Made by a program: the position numbers and the translations under genes. 64,000 bases of DNA from positions 2,505,535-2,569,534 of the forward strand of contig NC_084471.1 in assembly GCF_027409185.1 (NCBI RefSeq), written 5' to 3'. A model generated the notes under the pieces. It made no database searches, had not been told where the DNA came from, and worked only from the letters and a program-made list of their open reading frames with translations. Every line of letters begins with the position of its first letter. The first letter of the stretch is position 1. Shown here piece after piece: positions 22,916 to 33,375 of this stretch. The DNA is from Cynocephalus volans (lineage: Eukaryota > Chordata > Mammalia > Dermoptera > Cynocephalidae).

Positions 22916-25500
22916 CCTTACAAAGCTGGTTTTGTACCCGGCACTCCTACCTTAAACTAAATGACAGAATATTCATGGATGCATTCTTAGGCCATAAAAG
23001 TACAAGGAAATGTTTAAGACAATCATTTGCATCAATTCAAGACAATGATAACTTTGGGGAGAGGGAAGTAGAGTAGAAGGTGGGAATGAGGACGTGGGGC
23101 TGTAATGCACTGGTCAGAACCTGATTCATAACACAGGTGTTGGATGAATGAGTATTTCACTTTTTACTGTTCTTTAAACTGTTTAGAGACAAATTTGAAT
23201 GCATGATAAATTTCATAGAAAGACATTAAAGGTAAGAGAACTCTACAGACAAATTTGTAGTGAGAAATGTGAAGACTTAATTAATCTGGAAATGTTCCTG
23301 GAAAAGTTTAACTTCACAAAAGTGACCCCAAAAGCAAAGTGAGCCTAAATAGACCCATAACCTTTAAAGAAACTGAAATGGTATTTTAAAGTCCACCCAT
23401 ATCAAATTTCCAATTTTAAAAAGAGGCATGGGTGGTTTTATAGGTGACTTCTACCAGTCAGTCAGTGAACAGATCATTAGAGTTTTATAAAAAAAATTCC
23501 AGGCAATAAAAAATGAAATAACACATTTTATGAGGTGAATATAATCTACATCCCAAGCCAGACAAGAACAGTGTAAGCATGGAAAATTGTAGGTCAATAT
23601 TACTAAAAGCATAGATTTAAAAAAAAAATATTTAAAATATTAACAATTCAAATGCAACGACCCACTAAAAAAATTACTCATGACCAAATTGGGTTTTCTT
23701 AGGAGTAAAGGATGTATTAACACATGCTGTAATTCACCACATAAAAGCATATAATTATTGGAATAGATGCAGGAAAGTGAATTTAAAAAATTTAACTCCA
23801 TTATTAACAAAAACTATGAGAAAACTTTGTATAGGAGACAACTTTCTTAACTTGATATAGGATATCTGTAAAAAATTACAGCAAACATCATACTTTAGGA
23901 TAAAAGCCCCAGACACTTTCTCTTTAAAATCTGAAACAAGTCATGGATTCTTCAATCTAGTGCAGTAAGACAAGAAAGATAAATAAAATATATAAAGACT
24001 TAAAAGGAAAAAAAATGACATTATCGCCAGACAATTTTATTGCATCAACAGATACATTATTTAAATTAATAAAAGTTTCCCAAAGTTTCTGGGTGTGATA
24101 ACAAAAGGAACAAAACTTGAAGACGTAAAAGTCTGTTAAGGAAAATACAACAGAGTGTTTCTGAAGTACAATAAGACCTACATAAATGGAGAGCTCCTTT
24201 GTGTTCAGTTACGTAAAGTCTCAATATCATAAAGGTCAGCAGCCCCACTTTAATCCATAAATTCAATGCAATTCTCATCAAAAATTTTATAAGATTTTTC
24301 ATGTAACTAGACAAATTGAAATTAAGATGTGTATGTTCAATATGTGCTATTTATAAACATCATGCCTCAAATTTACAGGACTGTAAAGATTTAAAATAAA
24401 AGAATGAAAAAATGACCTATCAGGAAAATGCTAACCAAAAGAAACTTTGTAAAACTACATTAATGACATAAAATAAACCTTAAAACAAAAATATTATTTT
24501 TAATGGAGAGGGTTAAGACATACAGAAAAATGTTTTAATTAAGCCATAAGATACAGCAATATGTAGAATGCATCCACTTAATAAAACCGCCTCCAAATAC
24601 ATAAATAAAGAAATTAATAGACCTATAAGGGAAAAATGATAATTCAACATTCTAGTGGGATACTTCAACACATTCTGTATATAGGCCAAGCAGAGGGAAA
24701 ATCAGCGAGGATAACTGAAATGGACATAATTAGAGTTAGGCAACCAACAAATAAAGAATATATTTCCCCCAAACACATGCAAAAGTACAAATGTTAATCA
24801 TGCATTAGACCATTAAGAGGGCATTAACATATATCTAAATATATATGTGCAGAACAAGATATCTGACCACCAATGCAATCAGGATTTAAAAGCAAAAAGA
24901 TAAATTTAAAATTACCTATATATTCAGAAATTGAAATACCACTGCCAAATAACTCCCAGATTAAAAAATAATAGTAATTAAAGTATAAAAGTATCTGTAA
25001 CTGATTTTTAATACAAACACTACATATCAAAACTTTGTGGGCCTCTGGTATGTCTGTGAGAACCTCCACAGAACATTCCTATTGTTAATAATCACTGTAA
25101 ACAATGGACAGAATGCAAGCAACAGCTGCCTAAGTGCACTAAAGAATAAACCATGAGCAGGCAGATTGTGGAGAAGCATCAAAACATGTGGAGACAATTT
25201 ACAAGGGAGTGAGTTTCTCGTTTTTGGTGACTTTGCCATGGGTATGAGCCACAGTCATGGGGAAGCTCACAGCAAGGAGCTGACAGCCTTTCTGGCCTGA
25301 GATCTAGAGAAAGAATATTGGGACGTCGCCCATGGTGAATAGTAAGGAAGTAACACTGGAAGGAAGAGAGCCAGAGAAAGGGAGCCTCTAATGAGGTATG
25401 TGAGCCCCACATCTGTCTCAGGCAGACTCTTACACCAGGCAGGCATAGGACAGAATCAAAGTAGCACAACAAAACTTTAGAAAACTGAACTATAATATGA
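22916..25500 (+). mobile_element. Degraded old L1 ORF2 region
   Basis: 23,430-24,330 follows L1 ORF2 reverse-transcriptase order at DNA level: 'ggtttt..aggtgacttctaccag', 'catcccaagccagacaagaac', 'ggtcaatattactaaaagcatagat', 'catgaccaaattgggttttc', 'ggaatagatgcaggaaag', 'gcaaacatcatactttaggataaaagcc', then 'gacattatcgccagac'. Stops and frameshifts occur throughout, so no protein can be made. Confidence 0.75.
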
Positions 25501-26679
25501 ATCACCACCCTCAAAAGGTGGTTCAGAGCTCAGAGTCTAAATTTAATGAAGTACATTGCCAGTTTAAAGGAAAAAAAAAATCAACATTCTTTGGAGAAAT
25601 ATAACAGAACCAAGAGTGGACATAATATTATATTCTCCAAATATAATGGAATCCAAAATCAAATTAACATGCAAAACAACAACAACAATGACAAAAGAGG
25701 AAAATGTGATAAATTCTCAAGGGAAAGTAAAATCAACAGTTTAATTCCCTGGGATGAACAAGGTGTCTGAAAAGAACTTGCAATCTACACTTACACCTAC
25801 ACTTAAAGGTAAAGCAAATACGTTTGAAATAAATCAAAGGTAGGAAATTTTAGCAGAGAAATAGAAAATATGTTTTAAATGTGTAAAATCTCACACAGGG
25901 AATTACAATATATAAAATAAATAACTTACTGGTGGGCTCAATCACAGAAAGGAGATGACAGGGGAAATAGTCAAGATAAATAAATAGAAACCAAGAAGAG
26001 AGATAGGAAAGATTTTTAAAAATTAACAGTCTCTGAGACTTGAGAACAATATAAGAAGGTCTAAACTACATATAACTGTAGTTCTAGAATAAAAATATAG
26101 AGAAATTGGGGCAGAAAGTAGTATTCTAAAATTCAATGCTCCAAAACTTCTCAAATTTGGTAAGACATAAATTTACTGATTCAAGAATGTCAGAAAACTT
26201 CAAATAGAATAAATTCAAAGAAAACTATGTTTAGATATATCAAATCAAGTTGCTGAAATCCAAAGTATAAGAGAAAATCTAGAAAGTAGCTAGAGAAAAA
26301 TGACACATCAAACATAGGAAAAAAACAACTCAAGTGACTACACTTTTCTTATCAGAAGCAGTGGAGGCCACAAAATCATGGATCAGTATCTTTCGTGTTC
26401 TGAGAGAGAGAGAAACTATCAACTATTAACCTAGAAATCTAGGGCCTTAAAAAATATCCTTCAAGGATGAAGGCAAAATAGCAACACTTTTAGATAAAAG
26501 GAAACTGAAATAATTTGTGGCCATTAGTATACTAAAATAATTTGTGGCCATTTCTTCACTACAAGAAAGGCTAAAGAGAGTTCTTTGGACTAAAGAGAAA
26601 TGATATCAGGGGAATTTGGATTTTTCAGGGATAGATGAAGATCATTTGAAGTGATAAATATCTGGGTGAATATAAGAAT
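25501..26679 (+). mobile_element. Old L1, internal region
   Basis: 'gctgaaatccaaagtataagagaaaatctagaaagtagctagagaaaaatgacacatc', 'cagtggaggccacaaaatc', 'tatcaactattaacctagaaatctagggcc..aaaaaatatccttcaaggatgaaggcaaaat' and 'ggctaaagagagttctttggactaaagagaaatgat' match a conserved segment of old mammalian L1. The same segment occurs antisense at 33,440-33,530 and 35,340-35,480. Confidence 0.7.
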
Positions 26680-26850
26680 AACCACAAAAATTCCTTGAAC
26701 TAATTTAAGCCAAGTACACAGATACGATGTGGGGTGGGGAGGGGAGGGGGTGGAGAGGAACGGGTAAAGGGACATGAAAATCAAGGACAATGTATTTTGA
26801 GAGTAAAATTAAATTAAATTAAATTAAAAAAATAAATAAAATAAAAAAGC
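26680..26850 (+). mobile_element. Short younger-L1 3' UTR insertion
   Basis: 'aattccttgaactaatttaagccaagtacacagatacgatgtggggtgggg ... gggtaaagggacatgaaaatcaaggacaatgtattttgagag' plus an AAATT/AAATA-rich tail. It is the same 3' UTR as at 30,110-30,300 (+) and 31,646-31,830 (-). Severely 5' truncated. Confidence 0.8.
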
Positions 26851-28440
26851 TGTTTCCTTTTAAATGAATATGTATAATTACATAAAGCCAAAATTATTGC
26901 ATTGTCTTAATGGCTTTGTTATGTCTGAAGATGTAACATGTAAGTCAACTATGAGAAAAAGACTGCAGTGGAGGAGAAAAACAGAAATTTATGTGGCTGC
27001 AAGGATTTCAGATGTTCCAGGAGGTGGTTCAGTATTGACTTGAGGTAGAATGTGAGATGGTAAATATATTTACTCTGATCCATACAGCAACCTCTAAAAA
27101 AAAAAAAAAAAGACACAAGAATGAATAGTTAGAAGCCCAATGATAATTCAAATGAAATACTAAAAAAATATTTTTTAAAATATAAAAGGATGTAGGAGCA
27201 GAAGAACAAAAAACGAACAAAAAATAATCAAAAGGTAGACCTAAATACAGGCATATGTATAATTACATTACATTTTAGTGGTCAAAAACTCCAATTAAAA
27301 AACAGATTATCAGAGTGGATTTTTACAAAGCAAGATGTAACTATATTGTGCCTACAAAAGATATACTTTAAATCTGAAGACACAGAGAGGTGGAAAGTAC
27401 AAGACTACTCCAAAAAGCTCATGGAAAAGTATAATTAAAAGATAATGTGACTCTCCCCATGAACTTTTTGAAATACCCTCATAAATGAGTGGAAAAGATA
27501 TTAGGTAAAAGGTAAGACTAGAGTGGCTATCTTAATATCTGATGAAGCGCGATTCAATAAGAAACATATTCTATAACCATAAAAGGGTCAGTTCTTCAGG
27601 AAGAGATAAGAATGATAAGTCCGCATGCTAATAATAACAGAGCCCTCAAATACATGAAGCAAACATTAATGAAATGAAAGAAAGAAAGACAATTCTACAT
27701 TCAGAGGAAGAGAATTCAACACCCATTTCTCAGCAATTTATTAAGCAACTAAGCCAAAAAACTAGGGAAGACATGCAGGGTTTTACCAAGAATATCAAAC
27801 ATTTTGATCTAATTGATATTTACAAGCACTAAGAAAAAATTGTGAAAATTAAAGGAAAAAATGGGCAATTTCACACTCAGAGTAATATCTTTCAGTAACC
27901 ATAGAAAAACTTGACAAAAATTCAGTAAAAACAGAATATTTGAACAGCCTTATCAACCACCTTGCCCTACTTGATATTCACAAAACACTACACCCAACAC
28001 TTAACAAAATACACACTTATTTAAATTTAATAGAGAGCATTCATGACTCACCAGGATGAATCATATGATGTGGCATAAAACTCTTAGCTTCAATACATTA
28101 AAAAGTATTAAAATTATACAGAGTACTTTCTCCAACCACATGGAATTAATTTAGACATCAATAACACTAGAATATCTAGAAAATGAAATAGCAATTCATG
28201 GATCAAAAAGAAAAACCAAGATAATCAGAAAGATATTTTTAACTGATTGATGATAAAAATACAGGTCAAAAGTTGCACCATGCAGCAAAACCAAACCTGG
28301 AGGGAAACACAATTTTAAATGCTTATATTAGAAAGGAAAACTCCAAAATGAAACACGTAAGCTTTCATCCTAATAAGCTAGAAAGCAAGGAGAGCTAAAC
28401 CCAAAGTAGAAGGAAGAAAATAACAAAGGACACCGATCAA
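26851..28440 (+). mobile_element. Old L1 ORF2 endonuclease region, degraded
   Basis: 'aaaaactccaattaaaaaacagattatcagagtggat', 'gatgtaactatattgtgcctacaaaagatatactttaaa', 'gagccctcaaatacatgaagcaaa', 'attgatatttacaagcac', 'aattaatttagacatcaataacac' and 'gctttcatcctaataagctagaaa' follow the old L1 ORF2 endonuclease order. All frames are broken. A MITE at 27,400-27,481 interrupts it. Confidence 0.75.
27400..27481. mobile_element. 82-bp palindromic mariner-type MITE with TA duplication
   Basis: The left arm 'ctactccaaaaagctcatgg' and right arm 'ccatgaactttttgaaatac' are inverted copies around an AT-rich centre. TA flanks both ends (27,398-27,399 and 27,482-27,483), the mariner target signature. 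The termini resemble Hsmar2-type mariner ends recalled from primates; the family name is tentative. It lies inside the old L1 endonuclease region. Confidence 0.75.
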
Positions 28441-28520
28441 TGAAATACACAGCGGTGTATGGTGAAGAGGGTGGGAGGGTACTTTGGGGGATGGTAGACG
28501 TTGGTTATATTGACTGTGGT
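28441..28520 (+). mobile_element. L1M 3' UTR, left part (split by LTR)
   Basis: 'ggtgggagggtactttgggggatggtagacgttggttatattgactgtggt' is an old L1 3' UTR piece. It continues at 28,889-28,990 ('ggtgatggtttcaagcg..gtcaaaacttaccaaattgtacacg..cagtaaagcc') after the LTR. Confidence 0.65.
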
Positions 28521-28888
28521 TGTTACAGACAGAATATTTGTGTCCCCCCAAAATTCATATGTAGAAGCCCTAGCCCCCAGTGTGATTGCATTTGGAGGTG
28601 GGCCCTTTGGGAGGTTATTGGGGTTAGATGAGGTCACGAGGGTGGGCCCTGGTTTGAGGGGATTAGTGACCTTCTATCAAGAGACACCAGGAGCTTGATC
28701 TTGCTCGCCATGTGCATGCACCGAGGAAAGGCCCTGAGAGGACACAGCAAGAAGGTGGACCTCATCAGGAAACCGAGTCCACCAGCACCTTGATGTTGGA
28801 CTTCCAGCCTCCAGAACTGCAAACTACATTTCTGCTGGTTAAGACCCCCAGTCTGTGGTATTTGGTTATGGCAGCTTGAGCTAAGACA
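28521..28888 (+). mobile_element. Solo MLT1-type MaLR LTR with perfect 5-bp target duplication
   Basis: It begins TGTTACAGACAG and ends GAGCTAAGACA, flanked by gtggt at 28,516-28,520 and 28,889-28,893. Landmarks are 'tgtccccccaaaattcatatgtagaagccctagcccccagtgtga', 'ggaggtgggccctttgggaggttattgggg', 'ttggacttccagcctccagaactgc', 'cccagtctgtggtatttggttatggcag'. Removing it rejoins the L1 3' UTR cleanly. Confidence 0.9.
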
Positions 28889-28990
28889 GTGGTGATGGTT
28901 TCAAGCGTGTGTGTGCATGTCAAAACTTACCAAATTGTACACGTTTAATACATGCACTTAGTGACATGTTAATCATACTCCAGTAAAGCC

Positions 28991-29261
28991 ATTGTTTTTC
29001 AGTGTGCGTTTGGTCTCATTGCTTTTCTCTATTACTTGTTCACTTTCTGTGTCACTCTTACTTACCTTTATTTTGGGGTTCACTCTGCTTTTCGTTTTCT
29101 AGTTTCTTAAGGCGGAAGCTTATGTCATTCATTTCAGACCTTTTCATCCTTTCTACTATAAGCTTTTAAAGCTATATGTTTTCTCTAAGCACTGCATTAG
29201 CAACACTGCACAGATTTTAATAGATTGTGCTTTTATTACTCAAATCAAAATATTTAAATTT
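28991..29261 (-). mobile_element. Old L1, antisense, first segment
   Basis: 'tttctagtttcttaaggcggaagctta ... ctactataagcttttaaagctatatgttttctctaagcactgcattagcaac' is old L1 read on the opposite strand. The same element resumes at 30,327. Confidence 0.65.
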
Positions 29262-29564
29262 GAGATACCATCTCACTCCAGTCAGGATGGCTAATATCCA
29301 AAAGACTGAGAATGATAAATGCTGGAGAGGATGCAGAGAGAAAGGAACCCTCCTACACTGTTGGTGGGAATGCAAAATGGTGCAGCCTCTATGGAAAATG
29401 GTATGGAGGTTCCTCAAACAATTACAGATAGATCTACCATATGACCCAGCTATTCCACTGCTGGGAATGTACCCAGAGGAAAGGAAATCACCATGCTGAA
29501 GGTATACGTGTACTCCAATGTTCATTGCAGCACTATTTACAATAGCCAAGAGTTGGAACCAGCC
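29262..29564 (+). mobile_element. Younger L1 ORF2 C-terminal segment, part 1 (pseudogenised)
   Basis: It encodes a recognisable C-terminal L1 ORF2p stretch (..[15 protein letters not shown].., ..YDPAIPLLG..) in one frame to a stop near 29,497, then continues as L1 DNA. It starts abruptly at gagataccatctc, so it is 5' truncated. Possible target duplication copies are caaaatatttaaatt (29,246-29,260) and caaaatttaaatt (30,327-30,339). Interrupted by the LTR at 29,565. Confidence 0.85.
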
Positions 29565-29876
29565 TGTTTTAGTCCATTTTGTGTTGCTATAACAGAATTA
29601 CCTGAGACTGGGTAATTTATAAGGAAAAGAGGTTTATTTGGCTCACGATTCTGGGAGCAAGAGAGAGAGAGAAGTTTCCAGGGTCTTTTTAAGCAACGAG
29701 CTGTCGTGGGAACTAATCAAGCAAGAACTCACTCATTAATCTCCCCTCCCCCAGGGAGAGCATTAATCCATTCATGAGGGATCCACCCTATGACTCAATC
29801 AGTTTCCAACACTGCCACATTGGGCATCAGATTTCCACATGAGTTTTGGAGGGGACAGCACATCCAAACTCCATCA
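29565..29876 (-). mobile_element. Solo MST-like MaLR LTR nested in L1, perfect 5-bp duplication
   Basis: TGTTTTAGTCC...CTCCATCA on the + strand, flanked by cagcc at 29,560-29,564 and 29,877-29,881. It is the same family as the LTR at 5,991-6,400 but lacks about 90-100 bp between 'gattctggga' and 'gcaagagag'. An antisense AATAAA (gaggtttatttgg) is kept. It splits the L1 ORF2 region exactly between the codons for ..SWNQ and PK... Confidence 0.93.
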
Positions 29877-30326
29877 CAGCCCAAACGTCTATCATCAGAT
29901 GAGTGGATAAGGAAACTGTGGTATATCTACACAATGGAATTCTACTTTGGTATAAAAAAGAATGAAATTCTACCATTCGCAATGACATGGATGGACTTGG
30001 AGAAAATTATATTAAATGAAACAAGTCAGGCACAGAAAGAGAAATACCACATGTTCTCACTTATTTGTGGGGACTAAAAATAAATAAACACACAAACAAA
30101 TAAAGGGGGGGGGAGAAGACACAACAATCACAACAATTCCTTGAACATTTTAAGACAAGTGAACAGATATGATGTAGGGGGGGAGGGGAGAGAGGGAGGG
30201 GGCAGAGGAATGTGTAAAGGGACTCGAAAATCAACTACAATGTATATTGAGAAGTTAAAATAAATAAATAAATAAAAACAAAAATGGAATTAAAAAAGAA
30301 AATTAAATTAAAATTTAAAAAAACAA
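29877..30326 (+). mobile_element. Younger L1 ORF2 end, 3' UTR and tail, part 2
   Basis: It continues the ORF2p C-terminus (..SSDEWIRKLWYIYTMEFY.., ..KNEILPFAMTWMDLEK..) to a stop at about 30,077. The 3' UTR follows with a G-rich run (30,172-30,202), then 'gggactcgaaaatcaactacaatgtatattgagaag' and a TAAA-rich tail. Confidence 0.88.
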
Positions 30327-31645
30327 CAAAATTTAAATTCCTTTTTTTCTTAACCCATGGGATGTTTAGAAGGTATTTGCAAATTTGGGGATTTTCCAGA
30401 TATCATTGTTTCATTGATTTCTGATTTAATTCTATTATGGTCAGAAAACATACACTGTATGATTCTCATTCTTGGAACATTTTTGACACTTGCGTTATTG
30501 TTGCACATTTGGTCTATCGTGGTTCATCTTCCATACGTCTTGAAAACACTGTGTCTAGAGTTAACAATCTAACTCTATTAGGATGTCTAAAATGAATAGA
30601 GACTGATCAAACACAGTACAACCACTTTTGAATAAATTCTGACAAGTTAAAAAAATATCCCCATCATACACTCCTGCCATCCCATTCCTAGGTGTTTTCT
30701 ATTGGTTATTTGGAGTATGATATAAATGTCAATTAGCTATGTCTGATGTTGTCCAAGTCACCTATATACTTACTGATTGTCTATTTGATCTATTGATTAC
30801 TAATAGAGGGGTACTTAAATCTCCATTTATAATGCATAGACTGTCTATTTTTCCTTTCAGTTCCATCAGTTTTTGCATCACATATTTTGGAACTTTATCA
30901 TCAGGCACATATATGTGCACATTTATTATTCTTTTATATTCCTGCTATATTGACATTTTATCATTAAATATTCCTTTTGTCTGTGGTAATACTTCTTGTC
31001 TGAAAAGCTGTTTTGTCTAATATTAACAAATCTGCTCCAGATTTCTTATGCTTATTGTTTTCATGGCATATCATTTCCATTCTTTTACTTTTAATCTATG
31101 TGTGTCTTCGTATTAGTTTGCCTGTTTAAAGCATATATTTTGTTCTGGCTATTTTAGCCCATCTGTCAACTCTTGAGGCTTTTGATTGGTGTGTTTGTTC
31201 TATTTATATTTAATGCAACTATTGGCAAGCTTGCACTTAAGTGCCACATTATTATTACTTTTCTATTCTCTCATCTCATTTTTCTTCCTATATTCTTCCT
31301 TTCGTGCCTTCTTTTGTGATCTTCAAATACTTTCAGCATATCACTTTAATTCCATTTTTAGGTAAAATTTCTTTGCATTATTTTTTAGTGCTTGTACTGT
31401 GAATTATACTGTATCATCATAATCAATTTAATATTAAACTATTTCTGAAAACAATAGAAAGTTTGCAAAGGAAAATTTTCTATTTGTACCACACATCCAT
31501 TGGGCTACATACTTTTATAAAGAGATACATAAAACATCTGTACATTTAAAACCCAGTAATACCATGTTGTTATAATTTTTGCTTTAAATAATCATGTAAA
31601 ATCTACAGAAATTATGAGATAATGCAGACATGTGCCTCTACTTAT
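30327..31645 (-). mobile_element. Old L1, antisense, second segment
   Basis: 'ttcttaacccatgggatgtttagaagg', 'ggggattttccagatatcattg..tcattgatttctgatttaattctattatggtcagaaaacatacactgtatgattc', 'gtacttaaatctccatttataatg' and 'ttttaatctatgtgtgtcttcg' run in the order expected if the segment at 28,991-29,261 is continued. + frames of up to 93 codons are antisense shadows. Confidence 0.75.
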
Positions 31646-33365
31646 TTATTTATTTAATTTTATTTTAACTTCTCAATATACATTGTGGTTGATTTTCATG
31701 ATCTTTACCTGTTCCTGTTCCCCCCCTCCCCTCCCCACCACTACATCATATCTGTTCACTTGTCTTAACTAGTTCAAGGAATTGTTGTGATTATCGTGTC
31801 TTCTTCCCTGGCCCTTTATTTGTTTCTGTGTTTATTTATTTATTTTTAGTTCCTACAAATAAGTGAGAACATGTGGCATTTCCATTTCTGTGCCTGACTT
31901 GTTTCATTTAATATAATTTTCCCTAGGTCCATCCATGTTGTTGCAAATGGCAGTATTTCATTCTTTTTCATAGCAGAGTAGAATTCCATCGTGTAGATAA
32001 ACCACATTTTCCATATCCACTCATCTGATGATGGACATTTGGGCTGGTTCCAACTCTTGGCTATTGTAAATAGTGCTGCAATAAACGTCGCAGGACAGGT
32101 ATACCTCTGGCATGATGATTTCCATTCCTCTGGGTATATTCCCAGCACTGGAATAGCTGGGTCATATGCTAGATCTATCTGTAATTGTTTGACGAACCTC
32201 CATACCATTTTCCATAAAGGCTGCACCATTTTGCAGTCCCACCAACAGTGTAGGAGGGTTCCTTTTTCTCTGCAACCTCATCAGCATTTATCTTCACAGT
32301 CTTTTGGATATTAGCCATCCTAACTGGAGTGAGATGGTATCACAGTGTGGTTTTGATTTGCATTTCCCAGATGCTGAGTGATGTTGATCATTTTTTCATG
32401 TGTCTGTTGGCCATTCATATATCTTCCTTTGAGAAATGCCTATCCAGCTCCTTTGCCTATTTTTTAACTGGGTTATTTGTTTTTTTGCTGTAAAGTTGTT
32501 TGACATCCTTGTATATTCTGGATATTAATCCTTTTTCAGATGTATATTTTGCAATTATTTTCTCCCACTCTTTTGGTTATCTTTTCACTCTGTTTATTGT
32601 TTCTTTTGCTGTGCAGAAGCTTTTTAGTTTGATATAATCCCATTTGTTTATTTTTCCTTTAGTTGCCTGTGCTTTGGGGGTCATATTCATGAAGTCTGTA
32701 CCCAGTCCTACTTCCTGGAGTGTTTCACCCATGTTTTCTTTACAGAGTTTTATTGTTTTGGAATGTATATTTAGTTATTTAATCCACTTTGAGTTGATTT
32801 TGGTATATGGTGAGAGGTATGGGTCTAGTTTCATTCTCCTGCATATGAATATCCAGTATTCCCAGCACCATTTGTTGAAGAGGCAGTCTCTTCCCCAGTG
32901 TGTAGACTTGGTACTTTTGTCAAAGATCAGATGACTGTAGGTGTATGGGTTGATTTCTGAGTTCTCTATTCTATTCCACCGATCCGTGTGTCTGTTTTTC
33001 TGCCAGTACCATGCTGTTTTGGTTATATAGCTTTTTAATATAGTTTAAAGTCAGGTAGTATTATGCCTCTAGCTTTATTTTTTTTGCTCATGATTGCTTT
33101 GGCTATGCATAGTCCTTTGTTATTCCATATAAATGTCTGGATAGTTACTTCAATTTCTGAGAAAAATATCATTGAAATTTTGATGGGGATTGCATTGGAT
33201 CTGTAGACCACTTTGGGTAATATGGATGTTTTCACAATGTTAATTCTTCCAATCCAAGAGCATGGGATCTCTTTCCATTTTCTCGTGTCCTCTTTAATTT
33301 CTCTCAACAGTGGTTTTTAGTTCTCCATAGAGATTTTTCACTTCCTTGGTTAACTTTATTCCTAT
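31646..33365 (-). mobile_element. Younger L1 3' fragment, 1.7 kb, antisense
   Basis: Read on the - strand, it starts in ORF2 (..[13 protein letters not shown] block 33,035-33,307) and passes through the same C-terminal region as the 29.3-kb copy (31,846-32,229, ..NEILPFATTWMDLGK..). It ends in the same 3' UTR (C-tract at 31,719-31,738 on +) and TAAA tail. Frames are broken. Possible 10-bp duplication: ctctacttat (31,636-31,645) and ctctatttat (33,366-33,375), 9/10 matching. Confidence 0.88.
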
Positions 33366-33375
33366 CTCTATTTAT

